DNA of 64,000 nucleotides from Lachnospiraceae bacterium. GTDB lineage: Bacteria > Bacillota > Clostridia > Lachnospirales > Lachnospiraceae. Positions 9,574-19,484 of this stretch are shown piece by piece. The position numbers and the translations under genes are program-made. How positions within the stretch are numbered: position 1 is the stretch's first letter; each line of letters starts with the position of its first letter. The stretch is from assembly GCA_017618195.1 (NCBI GenBank), contig JAFZUW010000003.1, positions 1-64,000 on the forward strand, read 5' to 3'. Below the pieces are notes generated by a model. The model did no database searches and was not told the origin of the DNA. It saw only the letters and a program-made list of their open reading frames with translations.

Positions 9574-10683
9574 ATGGCAGTAACGGTTCTTCGGCCGGTG
9601 ATTCCGGATACGGTCGAAAGAATTATCGTGATCGGCGATCTGAACGGGAATGATGAGGCATTTACCCGGCTGCTCGCCAAGATCGGGTATACGAAGAAGG
9701 ACGCCCTTTTTATTCTCGGCAATCTTGTCGAAGAGGGACCGGACAGTCTTCGTACGCTTCGCCATGTCATGGAACTGGCCTCTAAGAACCCCGTATATAC
9801 CGTGCTCGGAGACCGGGACATTATCTGTAAGGAACTTCTCCGAAACGACCGGAATGATGAGCTTTTAAAGTATGTTCTGTCACGGAAAAGCGGACTCATA
9901 TACGATATGTGCCTAAACAGCGACATTACGCTGAAACCCGATACGAACATGTTTTTCGTAAAGCAGTCGCTTCGTGTTTTATATGAAAGAGAGATCGCAT
10001 TTGTCTGCGCCATGCCGCATATCATCGAAACGGAGCATTTTCTGTTTGCGCATGCGCAGGTTTATCCCGGAAAGCTTGAGGATATGAATCCGAACGAAGT
10101 GATCCGCGCCGACGCGTTTCTCGATAAGGGCTTTTCGTTTGATAAGCATGTTTTCGTCGGTTATTGGCCGGTTATGCTTTATAACCGTTACCGCCGCGAC
10201 GCCAACCCGTATATCGTGCATAAGAGAAGGATTGTCTGCATGAACGGCGGAATTTCGCAGAAGCGGGACGGGCAGCTGAATGCCGTAATTCTTCACCGGA
10301 ACGATCCGGATATCCGAAAAGCGCAGTTCGTTTATGAGGATGCTTTGCCGAAGGGCAAGGTTCTGAACAGCCAGCCGGCGGGAGAGTCCGCGCACTCGGT
10401 TGACGCGCCTGACAATGTCGTGATCCCGCTCCGCGTTGTGGATGATTTTACGTACTGCAAGCAGGACAAGACCGACCGGAACTTCTGGATTCCGACTTCG
10501 TTTCTGACGGAGAAAGACGGCGTTGTATATTCGGATTCGATTACCGATTACCAGATTCCCGTAACCTTCGGGGATGTGGTCTCGGTCATTGCGGCCACAA
10601 GCCGAGGATATTTGATAAAAAAAGACGGTATAACCGGCTGGTATTACGGAATGATGGATTTGTCCGGTACCTATTCCGGCTGA
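9574..10683 (+). CDS. PPP-type phosphatase-like protein with altered active site
   Basis: The N-terminal 250 residues (of 369) have the layout of calcineurin-like phosphatases, but key motifs are changed. GDxHG reads GDLNG (residues 21-25, His to Asn), GDxVDRG reads GNLVEEG (49-55), GNHE reads GDRD (79-82) and the later G-H motif reads VGYWP; only AHAQV keeps its His. Most metal ligands are therefore lost, and a non-catalytic, binding or structural role is likely (inference). The last 100 residues look beta-rich and SH3-like (DVVSVIAATSRGYLIKKDG). The gene lies 13 bp after the sortase gene, suggesting one transcript and possibly a job in surface-protein assembly. The start follows GGAGG. Confidence 0.72.
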   Translation: MAVTVLRPVIPDTVERIIVIGDLNGNDEAFTRLLAKIGYTKKDALFILGNLVEEGPDSLRTLRHVMELASKNPVYTVLGDRDIICKELLRNDRNDELLKYVLSRKSGLIYDMCLNSDITLKPDTNMFFVKQSLRVLYEREIAFVCAMPHIIETEHFLFAHAQVYPGKLEDMNPNEVIRADAFLDKGFSFDKHVFVGYWPVMLYNRYRRDANPYIVHKRRIVCMNGGISQKRDGQLNAVILHRNDPDIRKAQFVYEDALPKGKVLNSQPAGESAHSVDAPDNVVIPLRVVDDFTYCKQDKTDRNFWIPTSFLTEKDGVVYSDSITDYQIPVTFGDVVSVIAATSRGYLIKKDGITGWYYGMMDLSGTYSG

Positions 10684-10699
10684 GAGGAGATTATCCGAT

Positions 10700-11638
10700 A
10701 TGGATGTAGCGCTTACACTGGCGAATCAAGTGTTTATCATGTTCCTGATCATGCTGATCGGTTTCTGCCTGTACCATTTCCGCTTTGTCGGAGAGAAGAC
10801 GGCCGATGACATGACGACGGTGCTTCTGTACATCGTAACGCCCGCATTAATCTTAAAAACGTATCAGGAAGAGTATTCTGCGGAAAAGGCGAAGAATCTT
10901 CTTGTTGCACTCGGCGTCGCGGCTTTGGCGATGCTTCTCGGAATTATCGTTTCATTCCTGGCAAGGATTAAAAGCGATAAGAAGCGGGCTGATATCGAAC
11001 AGTTTGCCGCATGCTTTCCGAATAACGGTTTTATGGGCATCCCGCTTGTTGTTTCGGTAGCCGGAACGACCGGCGTGTTCTTCAGCAATACGTATCTGAT
11101 GATGTTCCAGCTTGCGGTCTGGACTTTCGGCGTAGCGATTCTTCAGAAGGCAAACGGGATAAAGTTCACTCCGAAGACGGTGCTGAAGCTGTTTGCAAAT
11201 CCGACCGTTATCAGCGTATTTGTCGGACTGATCTGTTATTTTGCGCGGATCCGGTTCCCGAAGCCGGTGACCGAGACCTGCAATTATCTTTCGAACATGA
11301 ATACGCCTCTTGCGATGCTTGTTGCGGGTATGCTGATCGCGAGAGTGGACATTCTGAAAAGTTTCCGGAGACTTCGGAATTACTATATCGTATTTCTCCG
11401 TTTAATCGTATTTCCGTGCATTTTGATCGCGGTATTCCGGTTCCTGCCCGCATCGTATGAGATCAAGCAGTATATCATGATCGTTACGGCCTGTCCGACG
11501 GCGACCAATACGATATTGTTTGCAAAGAAATTCAACCGCGATGTCGAAACGGCGTCGCATATTTTCGGGCTTTCGACGCTTCTCAGTATCGTAACGATTC
11601 CGCTGATTCTCTATCTGTACAGCGTGGTTGTTTCATAG
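10700..11638 (+). CDS. AEC family transporter (auxin efflux carrier-like)
   Basis: This 312-residue membrane protein has about ten hydrophobic segments in two halves joined by a basic loop (ARIKSDKKRAD). NNGFMGIPLV in the first half and the second-half TACPTATNTILFAKKFNRD resemble the half-site motifs of AEC carriers, which export or import organic acids. The substrate cannot be told from sequence. It starts 16 bp after the phosphatase-like gene with GAGAGGAG upstream, so it probably belongs to the same operon as the sortase. Confidence 0.88.
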   Translation: MDVALTLANQVFIMFLIMLIGFCLYHFRFVGEKTADDMTTVLLYIVTPALILKTYQEEYSAEKAKNLLVALGVAALAMLLGIIVSFLARIKSDKKRADIEQFAACFPNNGFMGIPLVVSVAGTTGVFFSNTYLMMFQLAVWTFGVAILQKANGIKFTPKTVLKLFANPTVISVFVGLICYFARIRFPKPVTETCNYLSNMNTPLAMLVAGMLIARVDILKSFRRLRNYYIVFLRLIVFPCILIAVFRFLPASYEIKQYIMIVTACPTATNTILFAKKFNRDVETASHIFGLSTLLSIVTIPLILYLYSVVVS

Positions 11639-11749
11639 AACATTCTTTTACGGAAACAGTTGAAAGGCAATACTGCAGTGTATTTATGAGGTTATCGAAG
11701 GATACCCGTCAGGGTGTTTGATAAAAGCGTATTATGAGGAGGAAAAACT

Positions 11750-13345
11750 ATGGCTATGAGCAAAATGCCCGAAGTGATCCGTAAGGGAAACGGACGCTTC
11801 TGGAGCGCGGCATACGATACTTTCCGTGTGAAAGTGTATGTGCCGGACAATAATCTGTGCGGAGACGTGATCAATTACGGCTTCGGCGCTCCTTATCTGA
11901 TTGTATTGGAGGAAAAGGAGCAGTCTGCCGATCAGGCAATCGCATGGGCGGAAGAGTGCGGTCTTGCGAAGATTGCAGCTTCGTATGACTCGAGCGTCGT
12001 ATTTGTCTACCCGACCGCTAAGGACGGATGGAAGGGCGCAGATGTATCTCTGTATCAGGAATTGATTGCGAACTCAAAGATTCACCAGTACTTTAAGGAC
12101 GGATGCGTAACGATGCGCAACCGATTTACCGGCGAATGGGCGGGGTTCTTTATCCGAGGAGCGATATTCCGTACTTATGTTTACGGCTTCGGCGCTTCGG
12201 CTGATTATATCGGAAAGTATCTGCTGCAGACCGTGAACGGTGAGTTTCTGTGGGGACCCGGCGAGATTACGCCTGCGTGCTGCATCTTAAACGGCGCAAC
12301 GGCTGTTCCGGACGTGATGAGGGATGATATTCCCGTTATTTCGGTCGGAAACGGCGCCGATGTGAATATGGTACTCACCAGAGCCTGCAGAAACGTCCTT
12401 GTAAAGGCTCAGGCGGACTATACGGACGATTTTAAGAGCTTTTTGATCAAATACCGGAGATGGTGCGGTAATACCGAATTTGAGCCGAATTTGGACGCTC
12501 TCGGCATGGTACGCGAGGACTGCGTTGAGGTGCTTCCGACATCAAAGGATAATATGGGCGACGATAAGGGTACCGCTGAGCATAAGGTCGGTTATCTCGC
12601 TTATTACAACAAGGACCTTTTTGACAACGGTCCGGTTCCGATGCTTCTTGCATTTCACGGCGGCGGAGATTCCGCAATGTATATTACGAACGTTTCGGGC
12701 TGGTATGATGTTGCGCATAAACACAATTTTCTGCTGATCGCGATTGAGAATCATCTGAACAGTACGGCTACCGAGATGGTTGAACTGATCAACCGTCTTA
12801 AGAAGAAATATCCGGTTGATCCGGACCGCATCTACGCGAGCGGATTTTCGATGGGCGGATGCAAATCCTGGGACCTCTATCAGGAATATCCGGAAATTTT
12901 TGCCGGCCTTGCTCCGATGGATGCGACGTTTGAGGTGGGAGACAACTCATACGGACAGAAGGCTCCTTGCGAGATCAACAAGAACGTTTCGGTTCCCGTT
13001 TTCTATGCGGGCGGCGAGATTACACCTCTTCCGGAACTTCCGTTCCAGGCGCATAAATGCTGGGACCGTATCCGGTATCTGTTTGAAGTGAACCGTGTGA
13101 AGAAACCATATGATGTAACATTTGAGAATCAGGATGCATGGGAGAATAAGATATGGGGCATTAACGGAGACAGGACCGACCGTTTCGACGATCCGTCCCG
13201 CGGAAGCGTGCTGACGGTTGAATACTTTGACAGCACCGACGGCGTATGCCGCACGGCCCTCGGAAGCATCAGCGGCCAGGGGCATGAGTGCAGAGTTCAT
13301 ACATGCGAGCATGCCTGGCTGTTTTTAAGCAAGTTTATAAGATAA
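11750..13345 (+). CDS. Alpha/beta hydrolase, PHB-depolymerase/esterase-like
   Basis: Of 531 residues, the C-terminal half is an alpha/beta hydrolase: oxyanion segment LLAFHGGGDS, nucleophile elbow GFSMGG with Ser367, and a probable catalytic His near the end (GQGHECRVHTCEHAW). This pattern resembles LpqC/PHB depolymerase-type esterases. The N-terminal 230 residues are a separate domain that I do not recognise. No signal peptide is seen, so a cytoplasmic location is likely. The start follows GAGGAGG at 11735-11741. A 111-bp gap upstream with a small ACCC-GTCA-GGGT hairpin separates it from the transporter, and a bidirectional terminator follows. Confidence 0.75.
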   Translation: MAMSKMPEVIRKGNGRFWSAAYDTFRVKVYVPDNNLCGDVINYGFGAPYLIVLEEKEQSADQAIAWAEECGLAKIAASYDSSVVFVYPTAKDGWKGADVSLYQELIANSKIHQYFKDGCVTMRNRFTGEWAGFFIRGAIFRTYVYGFGASADYIGKYLLQTVNGEFLWGPGEITPACCILNGATAVPDVMRDDIPVISVGNGADVNMVLTRACRNVLVKAQADYTDDFKSFLIKYRRWCGNTEFEPNLDALGMVREDCVEVLPTSKDNMGDDKGTAEHKVGYLAYYNKDLFDNGPVPMLLAFHGGGDSAMYITNVSGWYDVAHKHNFLLIAIENHLNSTATEMVELINRLKKKYPVDPDRIYASGFSMGGCKSWDLYQEYPEIFAGLAPMDATFEVGDNSYGQKAPCEINKNVSVPVFYAGGEITPLPELPFQAHKCWDRIRYLFEVNRVKKPYDVTFENQDAWENKIWGINGDRTDRFDDPSRGSVLTVEYFDSTDGVCRTALGSISGQGHECRVHTCEHAWLFLSKFIR

Positions 13346-13355
13346 CGGAGATAAG

Positions 13356-13386
13356 AAAAGCCGCTGAGAGATCAGCGGCTTTTTAA
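13356..13386. terminator. Bidirectional terminator
   Basis: A perfect 12-bp stem (AAAAGCCGCTGA, 13356-13367, with its complement at 13372-13383, loop GAGA) lies between convergent genes. A-run and T-run flanks allow it to stop transcription from both sides. Confidence 0.92.
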
Positions 13387-13390
13387 ACGT

Positions 13391-14281
13391 CTATTCCGAA
13401 TAAGTTGTCCATATTCCGACTATCTGCATTGCATCTTTGCTTTTCGCCGGAAGTTTAACGGAAATGATATATTCCCTGTTTTTATATTTTTTCGATTTAA
13501 AACAATTACCTTTTGATAATGTGTCTCCATAATTATTATTAAGTCGTTTTTTTATTTCGGGCAAATTGCTCAGATATCTCAAACCATCACTTGTTAATAC
13601 AAACATTTCTCTATAACCTAATGCATCTCCGAGAGCTGCCTCCATCTCATCATAGGTATCAATGTCTGCCAATTCGATTTCAATAAAATGTCTTAGTTCT
13701 TCGGCTGTCTCTTCATCAAGGGATTCAAGAAACGCTTCTTCGGAGGATTCCGCTTTCCAATGTCCTTCTATTTGAAGTGCATAAGCTTTGCCTTCCGCCG
13801 TTGTAAGGTTTTTTACGGAAATTATATATTGATTATTTTTATATTTTTCCGATTGAAAAATATTCCCGTTTTTTAACCTGTCACCGAAATTATCATCAAT
13901 GAATGACTGCATGGAAGGACAGATACATAATGCCTCCAGTCCGTTGTTGCTTAAATTGAATATGTTGACGGCATCCGTTGTTCCGGAAAGCGCCTCGCTT
14001 AATTCAAGAAACGGATCAACATCCGAAGCACCGGCTTCGATGACAATACGAACCTGTTCGGCAAGTTCCTCATCCGCCTTTTCCAATTCGGTCTGATCTT
14101 CATTGTTTACAGGCTCCTCATTAGGAGAAGGGACGTCAGTCGGAGTTGTTTCGGCGGTAGGATTTTCCGTTATCGTGTTCTTGTCTTTGTCATTGTTTTG
14201 GCTTTTCTTCTCGCTGTCGTTTCCGCATGCTGCAAGAAGAACAGAAGCAAGAATGAATACAAGTACGAGTGCTTTCTTCAT
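13391..14281 (-). CDS. Lipoprotein with a duplicated unknown domain
   Basis: This 296-residue protein has a lipoprotein signal peptide ending in LLAAC (Cys19 or so), then a low-complexity Asn/Thr/Pro/Glu linker. Two similar domains follow, each with LxELRxxIE...DVDxYxELxxAL, then F-LSxxGLxxL...IKxxxNxNYGDxLxxGN and a matching FxSxKYKNxxYIISVK ending. The sharing is clear by eye, but the domain is not one I can name. It is exported and lipid-anchored on the outer membrane face of the cell. The start follows AAAGGAGG. It lies 13 bp downstream of the activase fusion on the same strand, so co-transcription is possible though no functional link is evident. Confidence 0.8.
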   Translation of the reverse strand: MKKALVLVFILASVLLAACGNDSEKKSQNNDKDKNTITENPTAETTPTDVPSPNEEPVNNEDQTELEKADEELAEQVRIVIEAGASDVDPFLELSEALSGTTDAVNIFNLSNNGLEALCICPSMQSFIDDNFGDRLKNGNIFQSEKYKNNQYIISVKNLTTAEGKAYALQIEGHWKAESSEEAFLESLDEETAEELRHFIEIELADIDTYDEMEAALGDALGYREMFVLTSDGLRYLSNLPEIKKRLNNNYGDTLSKGNCFKSKKYKNREYIISVKLPAKSKDAMQIVGIWTTYSE

Positions 14282-14294
14282 GGAAATCCTCCTT

Positions 14295-17200
14295 TTACCT
14301 TGTCCCGATACCTTCCTGGGCCCGCTTATTGGCTACGGAAAGCATCAACTTGATACGGTTCAGCTGGTTAACTTCGCTGGCACCGGGATCGTAGTCGACG
14401 GCCACGATGTTGGCATTCGGGAAATGCGTCCTTAGTGTCTTGATTACGCCCTTACCGACGATATGGTTCGGAAGACATGCGAACGGCTGCGCACATACGA
14501 TGTTAGGCGTACCGGTTTCAATCAGTTCAACCATTTCGGAGGTTAAGAACCAGCCTTCACCGGTCATATTACCGGGTGAAACATAAGGCTCGGAGAGCTT
14601 CTGCATATATTGGATCGGATTGGCGTGCTCAAAGTGTTTGCTTGCTTTAAGCTCTTCCTGACCGGCCTTGCGGACGTATTCGATAATGCTGATCGCCCAG
14701 TTATTGTAGCGGGCAACCTTCTTGCTCTTGCCGAGAAGACGGTATTTGATGTCATTGTCGTAGCACGTGTAAAGGAAGAAGTCGATCAAATCCGGACATA
14801 CGGCTTCGGCACCTTCCTGCTCGAGAAGATCAACAAGATGGTTGTTCGCGGTAGGAAGGAACTTAACGAGGATCTCGCCGACAATTCCGACACGAGGCTT
14901 CTTGATGGTTTCATCAATCGGCAGATTGTCGAACTCGCGTACAAGCGTTCGGCAGTTCTTCTTAAACGTGTGAAGAGAAGGATTCTTTAATGCTTCGCTT
15001 AACTTCGAGTTCCATTTTTCGTACAGTTCGTTCGCGCTTCCCGGAACGACCTCGTAAGGACGCATGCGGTACAGAACGCGCATCAGAAGATCGCCGTAAA
15101 CAAGCGCTTCCAGACAGCGGAGCAGGATCTTCGGACGGTATTTGAGTCCGGGGTTCTTCTCAAGACCGTTTGCGCTTAAGGAGATAACCGGAATGTAATC
15201 CATGCCGGCATTCTTCAAAGCTCTTCGGATAAATCCGATGTAGTTGGTTGCACGGCATCCGCCGCCGGTCTGCGTGATCAGGATTGCAACCTTATGCGGA
15301 TCATAACGGCCGGAAAGCAGCGCGCTCATAAACTGACCGACAACGATCAGAGAAGGATAGCAAGCATCATTGTTTACGTATTTGAGTCCGACATCGATCG
15401 CGTCACGGTTATCGTTTCCGAGTACCTCCACCTTATAGCCCGAATAGCGGAATGCCTTTTCAAGCAGGCGGAAATGGATCGGAGACATCTGAGGAGCAAG
15501 GATTGTGTAATCCTTTTTCATCTCCTGCGTGAATACCGTGCGGTCATATTTGGCGGAAAATGTGTCACAGCAATAGTTCTTGCGCTTACGGTCTTTAATC
15601 GCGGACAGAAGCGAACGCACTCGGATACGCGCCGCACCGAGGTTGTTTACTTCGTCAATCTTCAATACGGTATAAATCTTGCCTGCGGCGGAAAGAATGT
15701 CGTTTACACCGTCGGTCGTAACCGCGTCGAGACCGCAGCCGAACGAGTTCAGCTGGATCAGTTCGAGATCCTTGCGGGTCGTTACGAACTGTGCCGCGTT
15801 GTAAAGACGGGTATGGTACATCCACTGGTCGACAACGATCATCGGACGTTCCGCTTTGCCGAGATGGCTGACGCTGTCCTCGGTCAGAACCGCAACGCCG
15901 TAAGAGCAGATCATATCCGGGATACCGTGATGAATCTCGGGATCGATATGGTAAGGACGGCCGGCAAGAACGATACCGTTGCGTCCGGTTTCTTCAAGAT
16001 ATTTGAGCGTTTCTTCGCCTTTTCTGCGGATATCCTCACGGATATTGTGCAGTTCGAGATAAGCTGCGTGAGCCGCGTCACGGATTTCCTGTTCGGAGAT
16101 TCCCTTCGGCGTAAAATGCCTGATCAATCCGTCGGTAATGATCTGTTCGCTTTCCAAAGAGAAGAACGGATTCTCGTAAACGATATCCGGATTGTTATAC
16201 AGCTCGTCAACGTTATTCTTGATATTTTCCCCGTATGAGGTAACAATCGGGCAGTTATAATGGTTGCCGGCGCCTTTATCTTCGATACGCTCGTAAGGAA
16301 TGCACGGATAGAAGATATACGGAACATTCTGCTTGATGAGCCAGCTGATGTGGCCGTGCGCAAGCTTAGCAGGATAGCATTCCGATTCGCTCGGAATCGA
16401 TTCGATGCCGAGTTCGTAAATCTTACGGTTGGAAGCGGGCGAGAGAATAACACGGTATCCGAGTTTCGTAAAGAACGTGAACCAGAACGGATAGTTCTCG
16501 TACATATTGAGGACGCGCGGAATACCGACTTTGCCGCGCTTCGCCTCAACTTCCGTAAGAGGAGTATAGTCAAAGGTACGTTTCAGTTTGTAATCAAACA
16601 GATTCGGAATGCCGGCAGCGTTCTTCTCCTTGCCGATACCGCGTTCGCAGCGGTTTCCGGATACGAACTGGCGTCCGCCCGAGAAACGGTTAACCGTAAG
16701 AAGACAGGCATTCGTACAGCCTTTGCAGCGTGCCATGGTCGTTTCGAATTTGAGTTCGCCGACCTGCTCTTCGTCAAGCATCGTCGACATCGTGCCGTCA
16801 TAGTGCTCACGTGCGATCAGAGCGGCGCCGAAAGCACCCATGATACCGGCGATATCAGGACGTATAACCTCTACGCCTGCGATGCGCTCAAGGCTTCGAA
16901 GAACGGCATCATTATAGAAGGTACCGCCCTGTACGACAATGTTTCGTCCGAGATCGGAGGGATCGGTAACCTTGATAACCTTATATAGGGCGTTTTTGAT
17001 AACGGAATAAGCAAGACCCGCGGAAATATCGGCAACCGTTGCGCCTTCTTTCTGCGCCTGCTTAACCTTTGAGTTCATGAAAACGGTACAGCGGGAGCCT
17101 AGATCGATCGGATTGGCAGCGAAAAGGGCAATCTTTGCGAAGTCCGCCACATCGTAATCCAGGCTTCGGGCAAATGTTTCGATGAACGAGCCGCAACCGG

Positions 17201-18533
17201 AAGAACAGGCCTCATTCAGCTGAACCTTGTCAACCGTATGATTCTTGATCTTAATGCACTTCATATCCTGTCCGCCGATATCAAGGATACAGTCAACGGA
17301 AGGATTGAAGAACGAAGCCGCATAATAGTGTGCAACGGTTTCCACTTCGCCCTCGTCAAGCATGAGAGCGGACTTTACGAGCGCCTCGCCGTAACCGGTC
17401 GAGCAAGCGCGTACGATCTTAACCGATTCGGGCATCATCGCATAAACTTCCTTGATGGCTCGGATCGTTGTCTTTAAAAGGGAACCGTTGTTGTTGCTGT
17501 AAAATGAGTATAAAAGCTTGCCGTCTTCACCGACCAATGCAAGTTTGGTTGTCGTAGAACCGGCATCGATTCCGAGATAACAGTTGCCTTCGTAATCGGC
17601 AAGCGGGAATTTCTCAACGGTATGCTCGGAATGGCGTACCTTGAACGCTTCGTATTCTTCTTTGGAAGCGAACAGGGGTTCCATACGGTCAACCTCAAAT
17701 GCCATATGAATGCCTTTATCAAGCAGCTCGAACATCGAAGAAAGCGTCGTTTCCGCTTTGCCTTCCGAAGCCATTGCGGATCCGATCGCAGCGAAAAGAT
17801 GCGAATGATCGGGCGCGTAAACCTGCTCGGGAGTCAGTTTGAGCGTACGGATAAAAGCCTGACGGAGTTCGGTCAGGAAATGAAGCGGACCGCCCAAAAA
17901 CGCAACATTGCCGCGGATCGGCTTGCCGCATGCGAGACCGCTGATGGTCTGATTGACAACTGCCTGGAATATCGAAGCGGAGAGATCCGGCTTCGTAGCA
18001 CCTTCATTGATCAAAGGCTGGATGTCCGATTTGGCAAATACGCCGCATCGTGCAGCAATCGGGTAGATTTCACGATAGGATTTGGCGTATTCGTTAAGAC
18101 CGGAGGCGTCCGTCTTCAAAAGGCTGGCCATCTGGTCGATAAAGGAACCGGTGCCGCCCGCGCATATACCGTTCATACGCTGCTCAATGCCGCCGGTGAA
18201 ATAGATGATTTTAGCATCCTCGCCGCCGAGCTCGATGGCTACGTCGGTTTTAGGAGAATAGTAAGAAAGCGCGGACGAAACCGCAACTACTTCCTGTACG
18301 AACGGGATGTTCATCTGGCCTGCGATCGCAAGACCGCCCGAACCGGTCATAACGGGGCATACGTTCTTGTCGCCGAGCTGTTCAAACGCTTTCTTTACGA
18401 GCTTTGCAAGGGTAGACTGAATGTTCGCGAAATGACGTTCGTAATCCGCGAACAGAATCTCCTGATTTTCATTAATGATGGCAATCTTGACGGTTGTTGA
18501 ACCGATATCAATGCCGAGACGGTATTGTTCCAT
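14295..18533 (-). CDS. Giant acyl-CoA dehydratase activase / dehydratase-like fusion
   Basis: This 1412-residue protein begins with two ASKHA ATPase domains related to the activator of 2-hydroxyacyl-CoA dehydratases. The first starts [14 protein letters not shown] and has [10 protein letters not shown] and [10 protein letters not shown]; the second starts near residue 340 with [15 protein letters not shown] and has [10 protein letters not shown] and [10 protein letters not shown]. The two pairs of cysteines fit [4Fe-4S] binding. The remaining 750 residues hold a Cys-rich step ([10 protein letters not shown]) and regions like COG3580/COG3581 dehydratase components. Such proteins are common in Clostridia; their substrate is unproven. 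The start at 18533 is chosen because GGAGGAAAGG precedes it; the longer frame to 18611 would cover its own promoter. Confidence 0.88.
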   Translation of the reverse strand: MEQYRLGIDIGSTTVKIAIINENQEILFADYERHFANIQSTLAKLVKKAFEQLGDKNVCPVMTGSGGLAIAGQMNIPFVQEVVAVSSALSYYSPKTDVAIELGGEDAKIIYFTGGIEQRMNGICAGGTGSFIDQMASLLKTDASGLNEYAKSYREIYPIAARCGVFAKSDIQPLINEGATKPDLSASIFQAVVNQTISGLACGKPIRGNVAFLGGPLHFLTELRQAFIRTLKLTPEQVYAPDHSHLFAAIGSAMASEGKAETTLSSMFELLDKGIHMAFEVDRMEPLFASKEEYEAFKVRHSEHTVEKFPLADYEGNCYLGIDAGSTTTKLALVGEDGKLLYSFYSNNNGSLLKTTIRAIKEVYAMMPESVKIVRACSTGYGEALVKSALMLDEGEVETVAHYYAASFFNPSVDCILDIGGQDMKCIKIKNHTVDKVQLNEACSSGCGSFIETFARSLDYDVADFAKIALFAANPIDLGSRCTVFMNSKVKQAQKEGATVADISAGLAYSVIKNALYKVIKVTDPSDLGRNIVVQGGTFYNDAVLRSLERIAGVEVIRPDIAGIMGAFGAALIAREHYDGTMSTMLDEEQVGELKFETTMARCKGCTNACLLTVNRFSGGRQFVSGNRCERGIGKEKNAAGIPNLFDYKLKRTFDYTPLTEVEAKRGKVGIPRVLNMYENYPFWFTFFTKLGYRVILSPASNRKIYELGIESIPSESECYPAKLAHGHISWLIKQNVPYIFYPCIPYERIEDKGAGNHYNCPIVTSYGENIKNNVDELYNNPDIVYENPFFSLESEQIITDGLIRHFTPKGISEQEIRDAAHAAYLELHNIREDIRRKGEETLKYLEETGRNGIVLAGRPYHIDPEIHHGIPDMICSYGVAVLTEDSVSHLGKAERPMIVVDQWMYHTRLYNAAQFVTTRKDLELIQLNSFGCGLDAVTTDGVNDILSAAGKIYTVLKIDEVNNLGAARIRVRSLLSAIKDRKRKNYCCDTFSAKYDRTVFTQEMKKDYTILAPQMSPIHFRLLEKAFRYSGYKVEVLGNDNRDAIDVGLKYVNNDACYPSLIVVGQFMSALLSGRYDPHKVAILITQTGGGCRATNYIGFIRRALKNAGMDYIPVISLSANGLEKNPGLKYRPKILLRCLEALVYGDLLMRVLYRMRPYEVVPGSANELYEKWNSKLSEALKNPSLHTFKKNCRTLVREFDNLPIDETIKKPRVGIVGEILVKFLPTANNHLVDLLEQEGAEAVCPDLIDFFLYTCYDNDIKYRLLGKSKKVARYNNWAISIIEYVRKAGQEELKASKHFEHANPIQYMQKLSEPYVSPGNMTGEGWFLTSEMVELIETGTPNIVCAQPFACLPNHIVGKGVIKTLRTHFPNANIVAVDYDPGASEVNQLNRIKLMLSVANKRAQEGIGTR

Positions 18534-18582
18534 TCCTTTCCTCCGTAACGAAAATACAGTCCCCAAACTGCATTCGACGATT

Positions 18583-18611
18583 ATTCTACCATTTTTAACG
18601 GAAATAAGCAA
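18583..18611 (-). promoter_or_regulatory. Promoter of the activase fusion gene
   Basis: On the minus strand TTGCTT (18606-18611) is followed after 17 bp by TAGAAT (18583-18588). The start codon lies 50 bp downstream. It is back-to-back with the pyrK promoter. Confidence 0.7.
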
Positions 18612-18633
18612 CTCAAAAAAAGGTGATTTGCAA

Positions 18634-18662
18634 TTGCATCTTTTGTGGTTTTCATATATACT
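18634..18662 (+). promoter_or_regulatory. Promoter of the pyrK operon
   Basis: TTGCAT (18634-18639), 17 bp, TATACT (18657-18662). The predicted leader to the pyrK ATG is only about 28 bases, too short for a PyrR-type attenuator, so pyrK is probably controlled at initiation or by sequences further downstream. Confidence 0.72.
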
Positions 18663-18696
18663 GTTACAAGATATCGCCTGTTATTCGGAGGTCCAA

Positions 18697-19473
18697 ATGG
18701 AATACACGAAAGGAACGGTCGTATCCGTTCAGACAATCGCTCCGGGAATCATTGACATGCTTGTAAAAGCTCCCGGAATCGCAAAAGAAGCAAAGCCCGG
18801 GCAGTTTGTATGCCTGTACTGCGACGATAACGCACATCTGCTGCCGAGACCGATCAGCATCTGCGAATCGATGAACGGCCACCTGCGGCTTGTATTTCGA
18901 ATTGTCGGGTTCGGCACCGCGGAATTTGCCGAGAAGAAGAGCGGAGACCCGATTACAATCCTCGGACCGGTCGGAAACGGCTATCCGGAGATCGAGACGG
19001 ACGATGTGACCGTTGTCGGAGGCGGAATCGGAATTCCTCCGATGCTTTATCTTTCGAGAAAACTCAAGGAACAGGGCAAGAATGTAACGATCGTGCTCGG
19101 TTTCCGCGACAAAGGAACATTTCTCGTTGACGCTTTCGAGAACTACGGCAAGGTTGTGATCGCAACCGATGACGGAAGCCTCGGTGTACACGGAACCGTA
19201 GTAGACGCGATCCGTGAGCTGGGTATATCCGTTGAGACGGTTTGCGCCTGTGGACCGATGCCGATGCTTAAAGGTCTTGCTTCGTATACCGAGCAAAACG
19301 GCGGAACCGCTCTGATTTCCTTAGAGGAGCGTATGGCTTGCGGAATCGGCGCCTGCCTCGGCTGCATTACGAAGACCAAAGATATCGACGGACACAGCCA
19401 TGTAAAGAATGCGAGAATCTGCACCGAAGGACCGGTTTTCGATTCAAAAGTGCTGGATTTTTCGAGAAGTTAG
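18697..19473 (+). CDS. pyrK: Dihydroorotate dehydrogenase electron transfer subunit
   Basis: This 258-residue protein passes electrons from NADH through FAD and a [2Fe-2S] cluster to PyrD. It has the FAD-binding RPISI motif, a NAD-binding GGGIGIPPML stretch and a C-terminal cluster motif CGIGACLGC with a fourth Cys in ARICTEGPVF. Length is normal for the family. The start at 18697 follows CGGAGG; the open frame extends further upstream only through promoter sequence. pyrD follows after 11 bp, the usual arrangement for the NAD-dependent class 1B enzyme. Confidence 0.95.
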   Translation: MEYTKGTVVSVQTIAPGIIDMLVKAPGIAKEAKPGQFVCLYCDDNAHLLPRPISICESMNGHLRLVFRIVGFGTAEFAEKKSGDPITILGPVGNGYPEIETDDVTVVGGGIGIPPMLYLSRKLKEQGKNVTIVLGFRDKGTFLVDAFENYGKVVIATDDGSLGVHGTVVDAIRELGISVETVCACGPMPMLKGLASYTEQNGGTALISLEERMACGIGACLGCITKTKDIDGHSHVKNARICTEGPVFDSKVLDFSRS

Positions 19474-19484
19474 GAGGTACGGGG

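Noticed and set aside
15294-16238. 314-residue open frame antisense to the activase fusion
   Set aside because: It lies fully inside a recognised gene on the other strand and its sequence has no family pattern.
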